Assembly: GCA_023375785.1 (NCBI GenBank)
Contig: SZWC01003923.1
Coordinates: 119,323-183,322, forward strand
Origin: Penium margaritaceum
Taxonomy: Eukaryota > Streptophyta > Zygnematophyceae > Desmidiales > Peniaceae
Length of the DNA stretch: 64,000 nucleotides
Direction: 5' to 3'
Shown: positions 10,319 to 19,975 of the stretch, piece by piece
Layout: each line of letters starts with the position of its first letter
Position numbering within the stretch: position 1 is the first letter of the stretch
Translations under genes and position numbers: made by a program
The notes under the pieces: model-generated
Database searches by the model: none
The model's input: the letters and a program-made list of their open reading frames with translations, nothing else
Told to the model about the DNA's origin: nothing

Positions 10319-10964
10319 TTTGAGCCTTGGTGATGCTCAGCGCTGCCCTTGGATGGTGGCGCTACCCCTCCTTCTGCTGCTGCTTCTGCTAGAAATTTGT
10401 CTAACAGAAAATGGACTCTAAATGCCAGCAAAGTGGGAATTTGGATAAATTGAGCCCACCACTGGAAAATTCAGCTCAAAATCTTTTAGATCGGCGCATA
10501 AAACAGGGTCATCAATAGGGGATTTTGAAATATATGCCCTCTTGAAAACAGGGTATGCTTCTGCTCCTACTCCAACGCAGACCAGCCATCTTGTAGACGG
10601 CATTTCTCCCAAACGAATCAATGGATTGCACATATTTTTACACCAATGGAAAGCTTAGGAAAAATACTACAATGACATGTGCCACATTTTAAAATTGACA
10701 AAGAAATGAGAGAGTTATGGTCATCACAAGGCAACAGTCTTACTCACAGAGAAGACTGTAGTCCTGGCCGACCCCGTTTTGAGCATAACTCTCAATCCAA
10801 CCGTTGGATCTTCGCGATCTTGAGCTCGATGAAAAGCTTGTTTCTTGAACTTGAAGATCCGGTGGTTGATTGTCAAATCTGGTGAACGTTTCACCCCAAC
10901 CCGTCACTCTCAAAGTGACAAACTGTGATGGCCTAAAGTGGAAGAACCTGGCTCTCATAGCAAA
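10319..10964 (-). promoter_or_regulatory. Element B leader and primer-binding site
   Basis: About 645 bases without coding. At 10950-10962 the sense strand reads TGCTATGAGAGCC, a decayed match to TGGTATCAGAGCC, the complement of the 3' end of plant initiator tRNA-Met. It begins two bases from the 5' LTR, as expected for a PBS. The rest is leader RNA conserved with elements C, K4 and K5, with no other recognisable signal. Confidence 0.8.
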
Positions 10965-11702
10965 TGTTGGAACTAGAGGAGAGAGGGATCCTTGGAGCAG
11001 CGAGCATGGGTGATTGGAAGGGTATCACTTGTGCTGAAGAATGGTTGTTTAATTACTCAAAATGATGGAGTACATATAGTGCTAGAGTTTGGGCAAGTCA
11101 GCCCTCTCACAAGGCACACCACTTAGCCATGGAGGCTCAGGCTCACACACTAGAGTCCATAATCTCACACAAGGGAGGAAATCAGCCTAGCAATCAGGCT
11201 GACCACTCACACACGACCTAGAGAGCTAGAAAATGCTCTCATGGCACACTCCTAGTGGTCACATAACCCACAAACCCATGGAGAATCGCCATGTGTCCAT
11301 GGCTAGCACACAAGGATCTCACCTCACCCAAAAAGTAAAGAGAGGTACCTTTATCCTAGTCAGCACACTCTGAGAAGGCAATCCTAAGACCAAGGACCTT
11401 TTTGGATATTTCTCCCATGAGGTCTTGACCCTGGACCTCTTGCCTTTTTCTTTTATCAAGCAAAGGCATGGAGCCATCACCCATGTCCACTTAGACATTG
11501 ATGGTCCATGACCCCCGAAACTTCGACAATTCATATCTCCCTATCCGACCGTTCGATTGGCCTGAAACTTGGACGGTGGACATTTTTCCACCTGATGTTT
11601 CTAATGGTGTAGTGAGATGGACGGTCGGAGCAGGCATCTGGTACTTCCCTGGAACTTGCTCCTGTGGGCCTGAAACTGAGCCGGATGGCTCCTTTCCCAA
11701 CA
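10965..11702 (-). repeat. Element B 5' LTR
   Basis: 738 bp, from TGTTGGAACTAG to CCCAACA on the plus strand. It carries the U3 promoter region of the element in sense orientation (minus strand), with a TATA-like element near the conserved GGAGTACATATAG... segment. It differs from the 3' LTR at scattered positions, so the insertion is not recent. Confidence 0.9.
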
Positions 11703-11707
11703 CTAAG

Positions 11708-11861
11708 GACACAGTGCAAGGAACTGATTGCTATGAACTGCTTTGTGTCGAACCTTGGCTTTGAGGGTGATATCATCTCTTGGTTTCAATTCCAAGAGCG
11801 GTCGGTAGGAAGCATTTTGTCAGAACTTGTTTCCAAGACCGTTGCCTCACGCAGGTTGACA
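11708..11861 (+). repeat. S LTR L1, terminal segment
   Basis: Continues the LTR cut at 5374: GGACACAGTGCAAGG... to CGCAGGTTGACA, the S LTR 3' end. The sequence on its right is not a PBS but RNase H coding sequence, so this LTR end sits abnormally inside a pol gene. Confidence 0.85.
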
Positions 11862-12119
11862 ATCTCCCGATGGATCAAGCACATTGACATCAACTACCAC
11901 TACTCACGCGACCTCTTCGCAAACGAGATTGAGGACCTGGAATACGTCGAGACCTAGAAGATGCTCACAGATTGTATGACAAAGGCGCTTAACGGCGAGT
12001 TGCACTCTGCAGGTATTCGAGGCATCGGTATGGTCAACGGAGTAGATGAAGACCGAGGCCAAGACTGCAGGAGAGAGGAGATACCTCACAACTAATGCAC
12101 AAAGGTGGAGCATATAGTT
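11862..12119 (+). pseudogene. S RNase H C-terminus fragment
   Basis: Reads ISRWIKHIDINYHYSRDLF, then LEYVET*KMLTDCMTKAL and GIRGIGMVNGVDEDRG, the last 80 codons of an S polyprotein. It ends 25 bases before an S LTR, the normal position. The GIRGIGMV segment is an uninterrupted copy of the site into which element A inserted at 17951, and so serves as an empty-site reference. The purine-rich GCACAAAGGTGGAG at 12097-12110 is the likely polypurine tract. Confidence 0.82.
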
Positions 12120-12788
12120 TCTTGAAATGATATGCTCCTTGTCCAATTATGACATTTGGACGGGCACAGGATGGACTAGGCATGCATTGCTCCCTTGGAG
12201 TAAGTCCCGTTTGTCTCGTCAAGATAGACAACGCATGCATTGCTCTTTTAAACCAAGTCCCCTTTGTCTAAACTAGATAGAATAGCCAGCAAATACTACC
12301 TCGGAGAACTCCTTATGACTTTGACGTTCCATAGTTAGTCTCTAGAGCGAGAGGTCATTGGGTCAAATCCCAGCCCAGTGACAAACTGGGTTGGGAGCGT
12401 CAAACCAACCTAGTGGTTGGTCCCACTTGGCGGTCACAGGAAGCGCCATGTACATAGTCGGGATGATGCAATCCAGAATGCCCCTAAATTGGCTCATCTA
12501 AGGAGCCGCTATGTACTGAGGCTAAAGGCTGCCTCTAGGATGATAGAAACTTGTCAATTGTGTGTTCTTGAGTACAATCATTACCCTTGAGACTCCAGAC
12601 GAAGTTTTCCACCAAAGGCAGACACTAAAGAAGCATTGGTTGGTCTAAGCCCCAGGAGTTCGCTCCTCGTACAAAAGTGATAAGGTACTAAGGGTGATAT
12701 CATCTCTTGGTTGCAATACCAAGAGCGGTTGGCAGGAACGATTATGGCTGAACACGTTTTCTAGACAGTCGCCTCAAGGAGGTTGACA
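12120..12788 (+). repeat. S LTR L2
   Basis: A 669-bp S LTR with decayed start (TCTTGAAATGATATGC for TGTTGACCTGATATGC) and intact end GGAGGTTGACA. It lacks about 100 bp compared with other S LTRs. It is the 3' LTR belonging to the RNase H fragment on its left. Confidence 0.85.
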
Positions 12789-12947
12789 TGACTATGGGTG
12801 AAAAATTCATGCCTTAGCCTGAGAAAAGAAAAAGGCAAAAGGTCAAGGATCAAGCCCTCATAGAAGAAATATCCAAAGAGGTCCTAGATTATTGGGTTGC
12901 CTTGTCAGATATTTCTGACTAGGAAAAAGGTACTTTTCCTTAATTTT
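12789..12947 (+). repeat. K LTR fragment, sense orientation
   Basis: Middle part of a K LTR reading in sense on the plus strand (motif CATGCCTTAGCCTGAGAAAAG, given in part), truncated at both ends. It abuts a K LTR in the opposite orientation at 12948 without a spacer. Confidence 0.75.
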
Positions 12948-13683
12948 TGTTGGAACTGAAGGAGAGAGGGAGTCTTAAAGCTGCAAACATATGGGACAAA
13001 AAAGGGCAACACTTGTGCTGAACAATGGTTGTTAAATCACTCAAAATGATGCAGTACATATAGAGCTAAAGCTAGGGTAAGTCAGCCCTCTCACAAGCCT
13101 TACCACCGTTATGAAGGCTAAGGCTTACAGACTAAGGTCCATAATCTCACACAAGAGAGGAAATCAGCCTAACAATCAGGCTGACATCTCACACACATCC
13201 CAGAGAGCTAGAAATTGCTTTCATGGCACACTCCTACTGGTCATATGAACCACAACTCCATGGAAAATTGCCATATATGTATGGCTAGCACAGAAGGGTC
13301 TAGCCTGACCTAAAATGAAGGAGATGTACCTTTTTCCTATTCAGCTCTCTCTGACAAGGCAATCCAAGAATCTAGGACCTTTTCAGATATTTCCCCCAAT
13401 AGGTCTTGATCCTTGATCTCTTGCCTTTTTCTTTTCCCGGGCTAAGTCATGGAGCCATCATCCATGGTCACTCAGATAGTGAGAGTCCATGACCCCGGAA
13501 CCTTGAAGAATTCATATCTTCCCATCCGACTGTTGGATGGGCATGAAACTTGCACCGTAGACATTATGCTACCTGATCTTTCCAATGGTGAAATAGGATT
13601 GACAATCGCAGCAGGCATCTGGTAGTTTCCTGGAACGTGCTCTTGTGGATATGAAATTAGGCTGGATGGCTCCTTTTCTAACA
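12948..13683 (-). repeat. K3 3' LTR
   Basis: 736 bp, TGTTGGAACTGAAGG to TTTCTAACA on the plus strand (expected CCCAACA). Right after it the sense strand carries the K polypurine-tract position, here eroded. Confidence 0.88.
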
Positions 13684-16600
13684 ATATCCCAGCTTGGTGT
13701 AGTGAGAATGGGCTGAGTTCACTTTCCTTCATGAAGAAATATTGCTTCTCATGAGTCATTGGCTTGGTGCGGAAATCCGCGACCTGCTTGCTGGTTGGAG
13801 TAAACTCAAGCTTGATAACACCTTCCCACACCATGTGGCTGAGAAATAATATGCAATATCAATGTGCTTGGTTCGTGCATGGTACTCAGGATTCTTGGCG
13901 AGTGCGACTGTGCTCTGGCTGTCCACGTGCACAGGAATTGGAACAGCTTCCTTCGCTTCAAAGTTGAGAGACAGATACTTAGGTTTTGTGCTTCATGTCG
14001 CCACAATCACCTACCCTTGCTGCACCGACTGATAACCTTGCCATTCATGAGGAACACATGTCTAAAGATGGACTTGCAGTCCTCAGAGTTTGAAGCCCAG
14101 TTTGCGTCTTTGTAGCCGATGATGGTATTGTCGTTACTATTGTAGGTGATGTCGTTGTTCATGGTTCAAGCAAGGTAGCGGGAGATTTGCTTCATTACTG
14201 CGGGGTTCTCCATGTACTGGCTTAGAGCGCTCACAACATGTGCGAGGTCTGGCCTAGTTGCCATCATTAGGTCCATGAGACTGGCGACGACGTTTTGCTA
14301 CCTATGCCACTGAGCTGCATCTACTTCTCTTGTGAAATTCATGAGGTACTATCGCGTCTCAAGCGGCGTGCCGATGGGTTTTACCTCTCCCATGCCGAAA
14401 AGCTGCAAGACATCCTTGCCATAAGAATTTTACTGTAGAGAGAAATAGAGCGTGATTTGCGGTAATGCGTCATATGGATGCCAAGGAAGCATGACGCCTC
14501 CGCGAGATCAGATATCTTGAAGCGCTACTGCTTGACCTCCTTGAACTCCTGTATTGCAGACATGCTATTGGAGAGGAGCATGTTACGACATAAGCAATGA
14601 TCAGGAGGATCTCATGCCCATGCTGCCAGCGATAAATGTTGTAATCACACTCATTGCACTTGAATTCCATGCACTACAACACCGCATCCAATTTGAAGTT
14701 GAAAGCATGCGACGCTTGCTTAATGCTGTACAACGACTTCTACAGCTAGTAAACCAGGTGCTCCTCGCCATCCAGGACGAACCCCTCCGGCTGCTCCATA
14801 AATATTTCCTCCTCCAAGTCACCGTTCAATAATGCTGTCGTGACATCCATGTGGTGGATCTTGAAGTCCTCAACTGTTGCATAAGAAAGGAGCGTGCGCA
14901 CTGAAGGAAACTTTGTAAGAGGAGCAAAGGTTTTGGAGTAGTCAATGCCTTCTTGCTACAAGTAGACCTTGGCGACCAGCCTCGCCTTATTTAACACCCC
15001 CTTGCACTTTATTACCTTGCGTCCAGGTGGACGCTCACTTAGCTCCCACGTACCGTTGTCAAGCTGCGACCGTATCTCTTGCTACACAGCTTGCGCCAAA
15101 TCGGGTGCATCTCGTGCAGCCATGGCCTCCTTGTACCACGTCGGCTCATCAGAATTTGTTTCAACTGCGACGTTCATCTTGTCTGGTTTTCGGAGCATCC
15201 AGAAATATTTGCACTCATCTAGCTTGCATCGCACCCTGAGAGGGTACTTGTGACCTGGTGGTGGAGCGTTGGTAGGAAACTGGCGCGATTCTGCTAGTAC
15301 ACCTATTCCTGTTGGTAGTGGTGCATCTTTGTCGACTATCATACCAGAGGAAGAGTCACGAGACACTGGAGCAGGAAGGATATCTGCTACCACTGCCTCG
15401 TGAGCTGCTCATTCTCTAGCTTCCATAGAAAAAATGTTGGGGCTGATGACATTACTCATTGAAAATGACATCCCTTGTGATGATGACATGGCTTGTATCC
15501 CTTTCGTAGAGGTAATAAGCCTTGCTTGCCACGTCAAAGTCGATCATCGGCATCTACGTGCTCTTTGCGTCCAATCTCTGCCGGTTCCCTTTGGCACGTG
15601 CATCAGTGCCAGGCTGTAAAATGCGCGGAGGTGGTCTACGCTTGGCTTTTTGCCAAACCATGCCTCGTATGGTGTCATCTGCTTCAACGCCTTGGTTGGA
15701 CTACACTTCTTGATGTATACCACCGTGCGCACTACTTATGTATAGAAATCATACGTGAACCGAGCCGCGTATACCATGGAGCGCCACTAAAGGATGGTGC
15801 GGATGGCACATTCTGCTACGTCATTTTTTTGTGCCGAGTAAAGCGCAATGTGATGCGCCTTGATGCCTGGTACTCTGAGGTAGTCATAAAACTCATTGTT
15901 TCAGGTACTCTTTGCCACGCTCGCTGTGTACCGCCTTCATCTTCTTGCCACTATGGTTCTCCACCATTTCCTTGAACTCCTTGAACCTATCAAAGCACTA
16001 GTCCTTGAAGGAAAGGAAGTACACAGCAATGTAATGGCTCTAATCATCAATGAGGGTGAGATAATACCTAGTGTCTCCAAAGCTTTAGGTATGTATTCGG
16101 CCACACTAGTTTGTGTGGACCAGCTTTAGCACCTGATTTGCATTTCTCCTTCTCGAAAGAATGCCTCACGATGCTACTTCCTCTCAATACAACCAATGCA
16201 TAACTACTGCTCAAAGTTGGAGATGGTGGGAAAGTCATGCACCATCTGCATAGTTTGAAGTTGGTGCAAGGCGTGTATGCTGATATTACCGTACTCCTCA
16301 TGCCAGATTTTGCCACATGACGCATGCACCACTGCTACAAGATTCTACTCATGCATGATCTTGGCTACCTCTAACAGGCAGTACGTGTCACCTTCTTTCA
16401 CGGACGTGGCCAACTCCTCTTCCATTTCCATGTCAAGGATGTAGCCATAGTAATCGTCAATGACGACTTGCATTCCTATGTTTGTGAGAGGGACACTAAA
16501 AGAATCTAGCACACCATGAAATACTCCCACTTCAATGTCACGCGGGATCTCAAACCACATCTCTACAATCCCAATCTCGTTAGCATACACCACCCGATTA

Positions 16601-16843
16601 TCATCCAACGCAATTGGTCAAGACGAATTGAGAGCAGCTACATAAACCACTCCTTTTGGTGTGTCACACTCTTTGTACATCCTAAGTCCTTATACAATTC
16701 TAGATCCGCCTTCTCCCTGTGCAACATATAAGACTTGGCCATGAAGAGGCATTTGTGTACCTCCTTTGCCAAGATATTACACGCTGGTTTGGGTCTGCTG
16801 CTACTGCTACTGCTCACACTACCTTAACTGATGCTGCCGCTGC
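13684..16843 (-). pseudogene. K3 gag-pol remnant
   Basis: In plus-strand order: RNase H (13700-14460), RT (14460-15060), linker with YPLRVRCKLDECKYFWML (15150-15250), integrase (15540-16330; WFGKKPSVDHLRAF, CHHPH-type zinc domain decayed), protease (16345-16608; MDDNRVVYANEIGIVEMWFE) and the end of gag (16700-16843). Stops and frameshifts occur about every 100-300 bases and stretches are missing. No activity can be expected; identity rests on similarity to elements B and C. Confidence 0.82.
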
Positions 16844-17191
16844 CATTAGGAAAGGAGCCATCTGGCTCAATTTTAGGTCCATATGATCAAGTTCGAGGAA
16901 ACTAGTAGATGCCTAATCCGATTATTGATCCAACGTCATTACTAAAAAGAGCTGATGAAAACATGTCTACGGTCAAAGTTTCAGGCCGATCAAACGATCA
17001 GATTGGGAGATATGGATTTTTTAAGTTTCCAGAGTCATCGACTGCTGGTATCTGGGTGACCATGGGCAATGGCTCTATGCCTTAGCCCAAAAAAAGAAAA
17101 AGGCAAAAGTTTCAGGGTCAAGACCTGATGGGAGCAATATCCAAAAAGGTCCTCGATTCTTCGGTTGCCTTGTCAGAGTATGTTGACTATG
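16844..17191 (+). repeat. K LTR fragment, inverted relative to K3
   Basis: Begins at the K LTR start in sense orientation (CATTAGGAAAGGAGCC for TGTTGGGAAAGGAGCC) and runs to about the middle, where an S LTR starts at 17195. Its orientation is opposite to the K3 left LTR, which cannot result from ordinary integration of a linear cDNA. Confidence 0.8.
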
Positions 17192-17194
17192 AGA

Positions 17195-17341
17195 TGTTGA
17201 CCAGATATGCTCCTTGTTCATGGCTAATATATGGACAGGCACAGGACGGACTAGGCATGCACTCCTCCGTGGGAGTCAGTCCCCTAAGTCTGGTCCAGAT
17301 AGACAAGGCATGCACTCCTCCTTTCAAGCAAGTCCCCTTGG
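17195..17341 (+). repeat. S LTR L1, 5' segment
   Basis: Begins at a true S LTR start (TGTTGACCAGATATGC) and runs 147 bp to AAGTCCCCTTGG, where it switches without a break into RNase H coding sequence (AACACGCCCTGACATT). The remaining LTR part lies at 4905-5374 plus 11708-11861, overlapping this piece by about 36 bases. Confidence 0.8.
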
Positions 17342-17951
17342 AACACGCCCTGACATTTGCTATGCTCTGGAACAAGTGAGCAGGTTTGTGGCCAATTCAG
17401 GGCCACAACCCTGGCAAGGAGTCAAGCGCATCATGTGCTATCTATAGAATACCCAACACATGAGACTCCAGTGTGGAGGCCAACAAGGATCTGACACGCT
17501 GTGGCTGGTGTGCTACACAGACGCCGACAAAGGAGGAAGAATTGATGACAGAAAGTCCACCTCGGGCTTTGTGTGTCTCCTCAACAGTGGTGCAGTCTCT
17601 CGGGCAAGCAGAAACCAAGGCAGTATCTCCCTCTCTACCACTGAGGTAGAGTACATCGCTCTCTTAGAAGCATGCAAGGAGACACACTGGCTACGTAGTT
17701 TGCTTGCCGAGATGAAAGTGCCACAAACAGAGGCAACAGAGGTCTGCATCGACAACTAGAGTACCATGAAAATGGCACATTGTGATGTCATCTCTCGGTG
17801 GACCAAGCACATCAACATCAGGTACTACTATTCACGCGACCTGCTCACAAAGGAGATCATGCACATGGAATACGTGGAGACCTCTAAGATGTTTGCAGAT
17901 TGCATGACAAAGGCGCTGGAAAGCGAAGTGCACTATGCAGGCACTCAAGGC
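17342..17951 (+). pseudogene. S1 RNase H (split by element A)
   Basis: Continues the S1 polyprotein lost at 4904: TRPDICYALEQVSRFVANSG, then CYTDADKGGRIDDRKSTSGF (first catalytic Asp), TTEVEYIALLEACKETHW (Glu), VCIDN*STMKMAH (Asp, followed by a stop), ISRWTKHINIRYYYSRDLL and MEYVETSKMFADCMTKAL. Only about 12-17 bases are missing between the two halves. It ends at GTQG where element A inserted; the tail IGMLNTAHEDRGQD is at 24569-24610. Confidence 0.85.
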
Positions 17952-18146
17952 TGTTATGTTCTATGTATGCCCCTGGTCCAATCAGCGGAAGATTTAGACT
18001 GGGTATGCACTGTGCTTGTAGCGCAAGTCCCCCAGCGACATGCAAGAGAGGCTAAGAGAGACAAGGCATGCACTAATCATCCTTGTGGAGTAAGTCCCCT
18101 TGGTCTACTCTTGGTAGTGTACCTGGTGCATGCTCCTTAAGACAAC

Positions 18147-18216
18147 TTCCTACAGCCTAGTGGGTGAAGGCACCGTCTCGCAAGCGAGAGGTCCGGGGTC
18201 GAATCCTCCCAGGACC
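18147..18216 (+). other. tRNA-like segment in element A U3
   Basis: Reads with the order of a tRNA: a D-arm-like GCCTAGTGGGTGAAGGC (GCC/GGC stem, loop with GGG), a hairpin TCTCGCAAGCGAGA where the anticodon arm would be (loop only 4 nt), variable-loop-like AGGTC, then GGGTCGAATCC at 18196-18206, close to the Pol III B box consensus, ending in AGGACCA. It lacks a normal 7-nt anticodon loop and has one T fewer than a standard T-loop, so it is not a functional tRNA. The anticodon-arm flanks resemble those of eukaryotic tRNA-Pro (from memory, unverified). The same segment is in the 3' LTR at 23997-24066. Confidence 0.6.
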
Positions 18217-18397
18217 AAATTTTCTTTGTGACTAAAAAGGGTCAAGGAAGCTTCCTAGAAGCCTCTAAGGTCCAAGGTGGATCAAGTGCCACTTGGTGGT
18301 TACAGAGGGTGCCATGTCATAAAAGCTGATGACACTGTCTAGGGTAGCCTTGGGGGGAGGTCCCTCCAAGGAGCCACTGCGAGCACTGATAAGAGAC

Positions 18398-18404
18398 TAT
18401 ATAA
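18398..18404 (+). promoter_or_regulatory. TATA box of element A LTR
   Basis: TATATAA within GACTATATAAGGCC. The same box occurs in the 3' LTR at 24248-24254. It lies 446 bp into the LTR, a usual place for the U3/R promoter, so transcription probably starts about 25-35 bp downstream. The tRNA-like segment lies about 180 bp upstream of it. Confidence 0.7.
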
Positions 18405-18713
18405 GGCCTGTCATTTGCATGTGATTATATCATCATCTCTTACTCTTGAGACTTGGGAGAAAACTAACCCCTTGTTGGCCACCAAGAAAGAGGATAAAGA
18501 ACAAGTGCAAGTGCACACTTTGGTGTGTAGCATTGCCAGTTGGGTGAGAGTTTGGAACACTCTCCGGCCACGGCTAGGACAAGCTAATTGAACCTTTCAG
18601 TGTGGAAACACCACTCCGTGGGTGATCTCTACCTTGGTTGAAATACCAAGGGCGGTCGGCGGTTTGCCTGTCGGCGCCGTTTACTCTAGACCGTGGCCAA
18701 GTGCGGAGTGACA

Positions 18714-18731
18714 AAGGGTTATGGGCCCACA
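18714..18731 (+). promoter_or_regulatory. Primer-binding site, half-tRNA type
   Basis: GGGTTATGGGCCCAC at 18716-18730, two bases after the LTR. It is the exact complement of 15 nt of the plant initiator tRNA-Met anticodon arm (GTGGGCCCATAACCC), not of the tRNA 3' end. Drosophila copia is known to prime this way, from a cleaved 5' half of initiator tRNA. The terminal AC fits the plant form of the tRNA, where the animal form would give AG. Confidence 0.8.
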
Positions 18732-19162
18732 CTGATCGGGAAACTTAGTTCTTTGTACCACCGCTCAGTTCACGTGACAGGTACCTCTGCAGTAGAAAAG
18801 ACACCACTGCTCCATCTGCTTCATCGTCGGTCCACTTGGACCAAGGTATGCATTGTGAGAGACCGGACGCGGGCTGGACCCGTGGTCCACTTTTGCTCTC
18901 CACAGACAAGGAACGAGGATACGCTCTGCCATTGTTGGTATGACCCTCGAGTCCTAAGCGGGTTACGCTCTGCCCTTGTGGGTACGACCCCGTGTCTGTG
19001 GGAGCACTTCCTCCACAATAGCTAGGAGACCATCGGCTGGATGGGTATGCAACGGACTGCACCTTGAAAATCTGTAGCAGTCATCAGCCTCATCAGCCTA
19101 CATCAGCCTCAACGAAGCAGAACAGCAGAGACTAAGTGAGCATCCTTGACCACACCGCAATC
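18732..19162 (+). other. Element A leader
   Basis: Non-coding leader between PBS and gag. It holds two related blocks at about 18912-18945 and 18958-18992 (GGATACGCTCTGCC..TTGGTATGACC and GGTTACGCTCTGCCCTTGTGGGTACGACC, given in part) that also occur in degenerate form in S leaders. A CATCAGCCT direct repeat lies at 19082-19112. A packaging or dimerisation role is possible but only inferred. Confidence 0.6.
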
Positions 19163-19975
19163 ATGCCGGGGAGTCAAGAGATCGTTCCAGTCACCTCACG
19201 GCCCGCCAAGTTGAGTGCGGCCAACGCCATTTCACGCTTCGATGGCAAAGCCTTCGACACGTGGAAATGGCAGTTTGAGGTGGTGATGCGCGTACGCGGG
19301 TACCTCAACATGCTGAAAGGGACGGAGGTAGCACCGGAGGACGAGACGAGTGCAGAATACACAGGGTGGCAAGAGCGGAATGACATCGCTCTCGCACTCC
19401 TTGTCACGTCCATAAGCCCCTCCCTCATCTCCCACATCGAGGGGTGCACGACGGCAGCTGAGGCTTACACCAAGCTGACGAACGTATACCAGTCAACTTC
19501 CCTCGCCAATCGACTCTTCATCCTGCAGTGCCTCATTGGGCTGCGGGTGGGCGACGGGAAGTCCATGTCGGACTTCCTCTAGCAGTTCGAAGGACTGCTT
19601 CAAGAAGCCCACGCCATGTCCTGGCAGCTCCACCAACAGATGCAGGCCATGATTCTCCTCATGGCCTTGCCGCCAAGCTGGAGCCCCATGATCACCACCT
19701 TGGGTGGTTGGGAGGAGTCGGAGTTCACGTACCCTCGTATCTCCGAGTTTGTACGGAACCAGGACATGCGGCGCAACAACGGCGTCATCAACAACGCCGC
19801 AAACGCGAGTGGCTCGGGAGGCACCTCCTCTCATGGCAACAGCAGAGGCAGTGGCGGCGGGAAGAGCGGCAAGAAGAAGGGCAAGTGCCACAATTGTGGC
19901 AAGGCCGGGCATTGGACGCGGGAGTGTTGCGCACCAAAGAAGGAAGGAGGCGGTGGTGGGAGCACCAACGTGAGT
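19163..19975 (+). pseudogene. Element A gag
   Basis: ATG at 19163 is the first in frame; upstream codons are open but have no ATG. N-terminus MPGSQEIVPVTSRPAK, then the capsid-like FDGKAFDTWKWQFEVVMRVRG, EGCTTAAEAYTKLTNVYQST, and after an in-frame TAG at 19580 (S copies have Leu here) the segment AMILLMALPPSWSPMITTLGG. A basic Gly/Ser-rich stretch leads to a perfect zinc knuckle CHNCGKAGHWTREC at about 19888-19930 (C-x2-C-x4-H-x4-C). The knuckle binds the genomic RNA. One stop prevents full-length Gag. Confidence 0.88.

Larger units (their letters stand above)
5375..11702 (-). mobile_element. Element B: K-family Copia retrotransposon
   Basis: A full-length but dead element of 6328 bp on the minus strand. 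Both LTRs are exactly 738 bp and start TGTTGG. The flanks are TTAAG (5370-5374) and CTAAG (11703-11707), a 5-bp target duplication with one later change. Inside, in sense order, are PBS, leader, gag, protease, integrase, RT, RNase H and a polypurine tract. The insertion site is an S LTR (L1), which can be rejoined across it. Mutations in integrase active-site residues and many stops show it is inactive. Confidence 0.92.
12948..17191 (-). mobile_element. Element K3: rearranged K-family remnant
   Basis: A minus-sense K element whose left LTR (12948-13683) is normal but whose right end is abnormal: the coding region stops in the Gln-rich part of gag (about 16800-16843) and joins a partial LTR in the opposite orientation (16844-17191). 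No leader, PBS or 5' LTR of the expected orientation remains. It is more diverged than B or C. Confidence 0.8.
17952..18713 (+). repeat. Element A 5' LTR
   Basis: 762 bp. It contains a tRNA-like segment (18147-18216), a TATA box (18398-18404) and, near the end, the S-like motif AAATACCAAGGGCGGTCGGC. The 17-bp length difference from the 3' LTR includes an extra ACAACTTCC-type stretch at 18142-18150. Related to the S LTR in its first 200 bp (shared GCATGCAC and AAGTCCCCTTGGTCTA motifs). Confidence 0.92.

Noticed and set aside
18745-19062. Minus-strand open frame in the element A leader
   Set aside because: Antisense to a non-coding leader, no recognisable motif and not conserved in S leaders.
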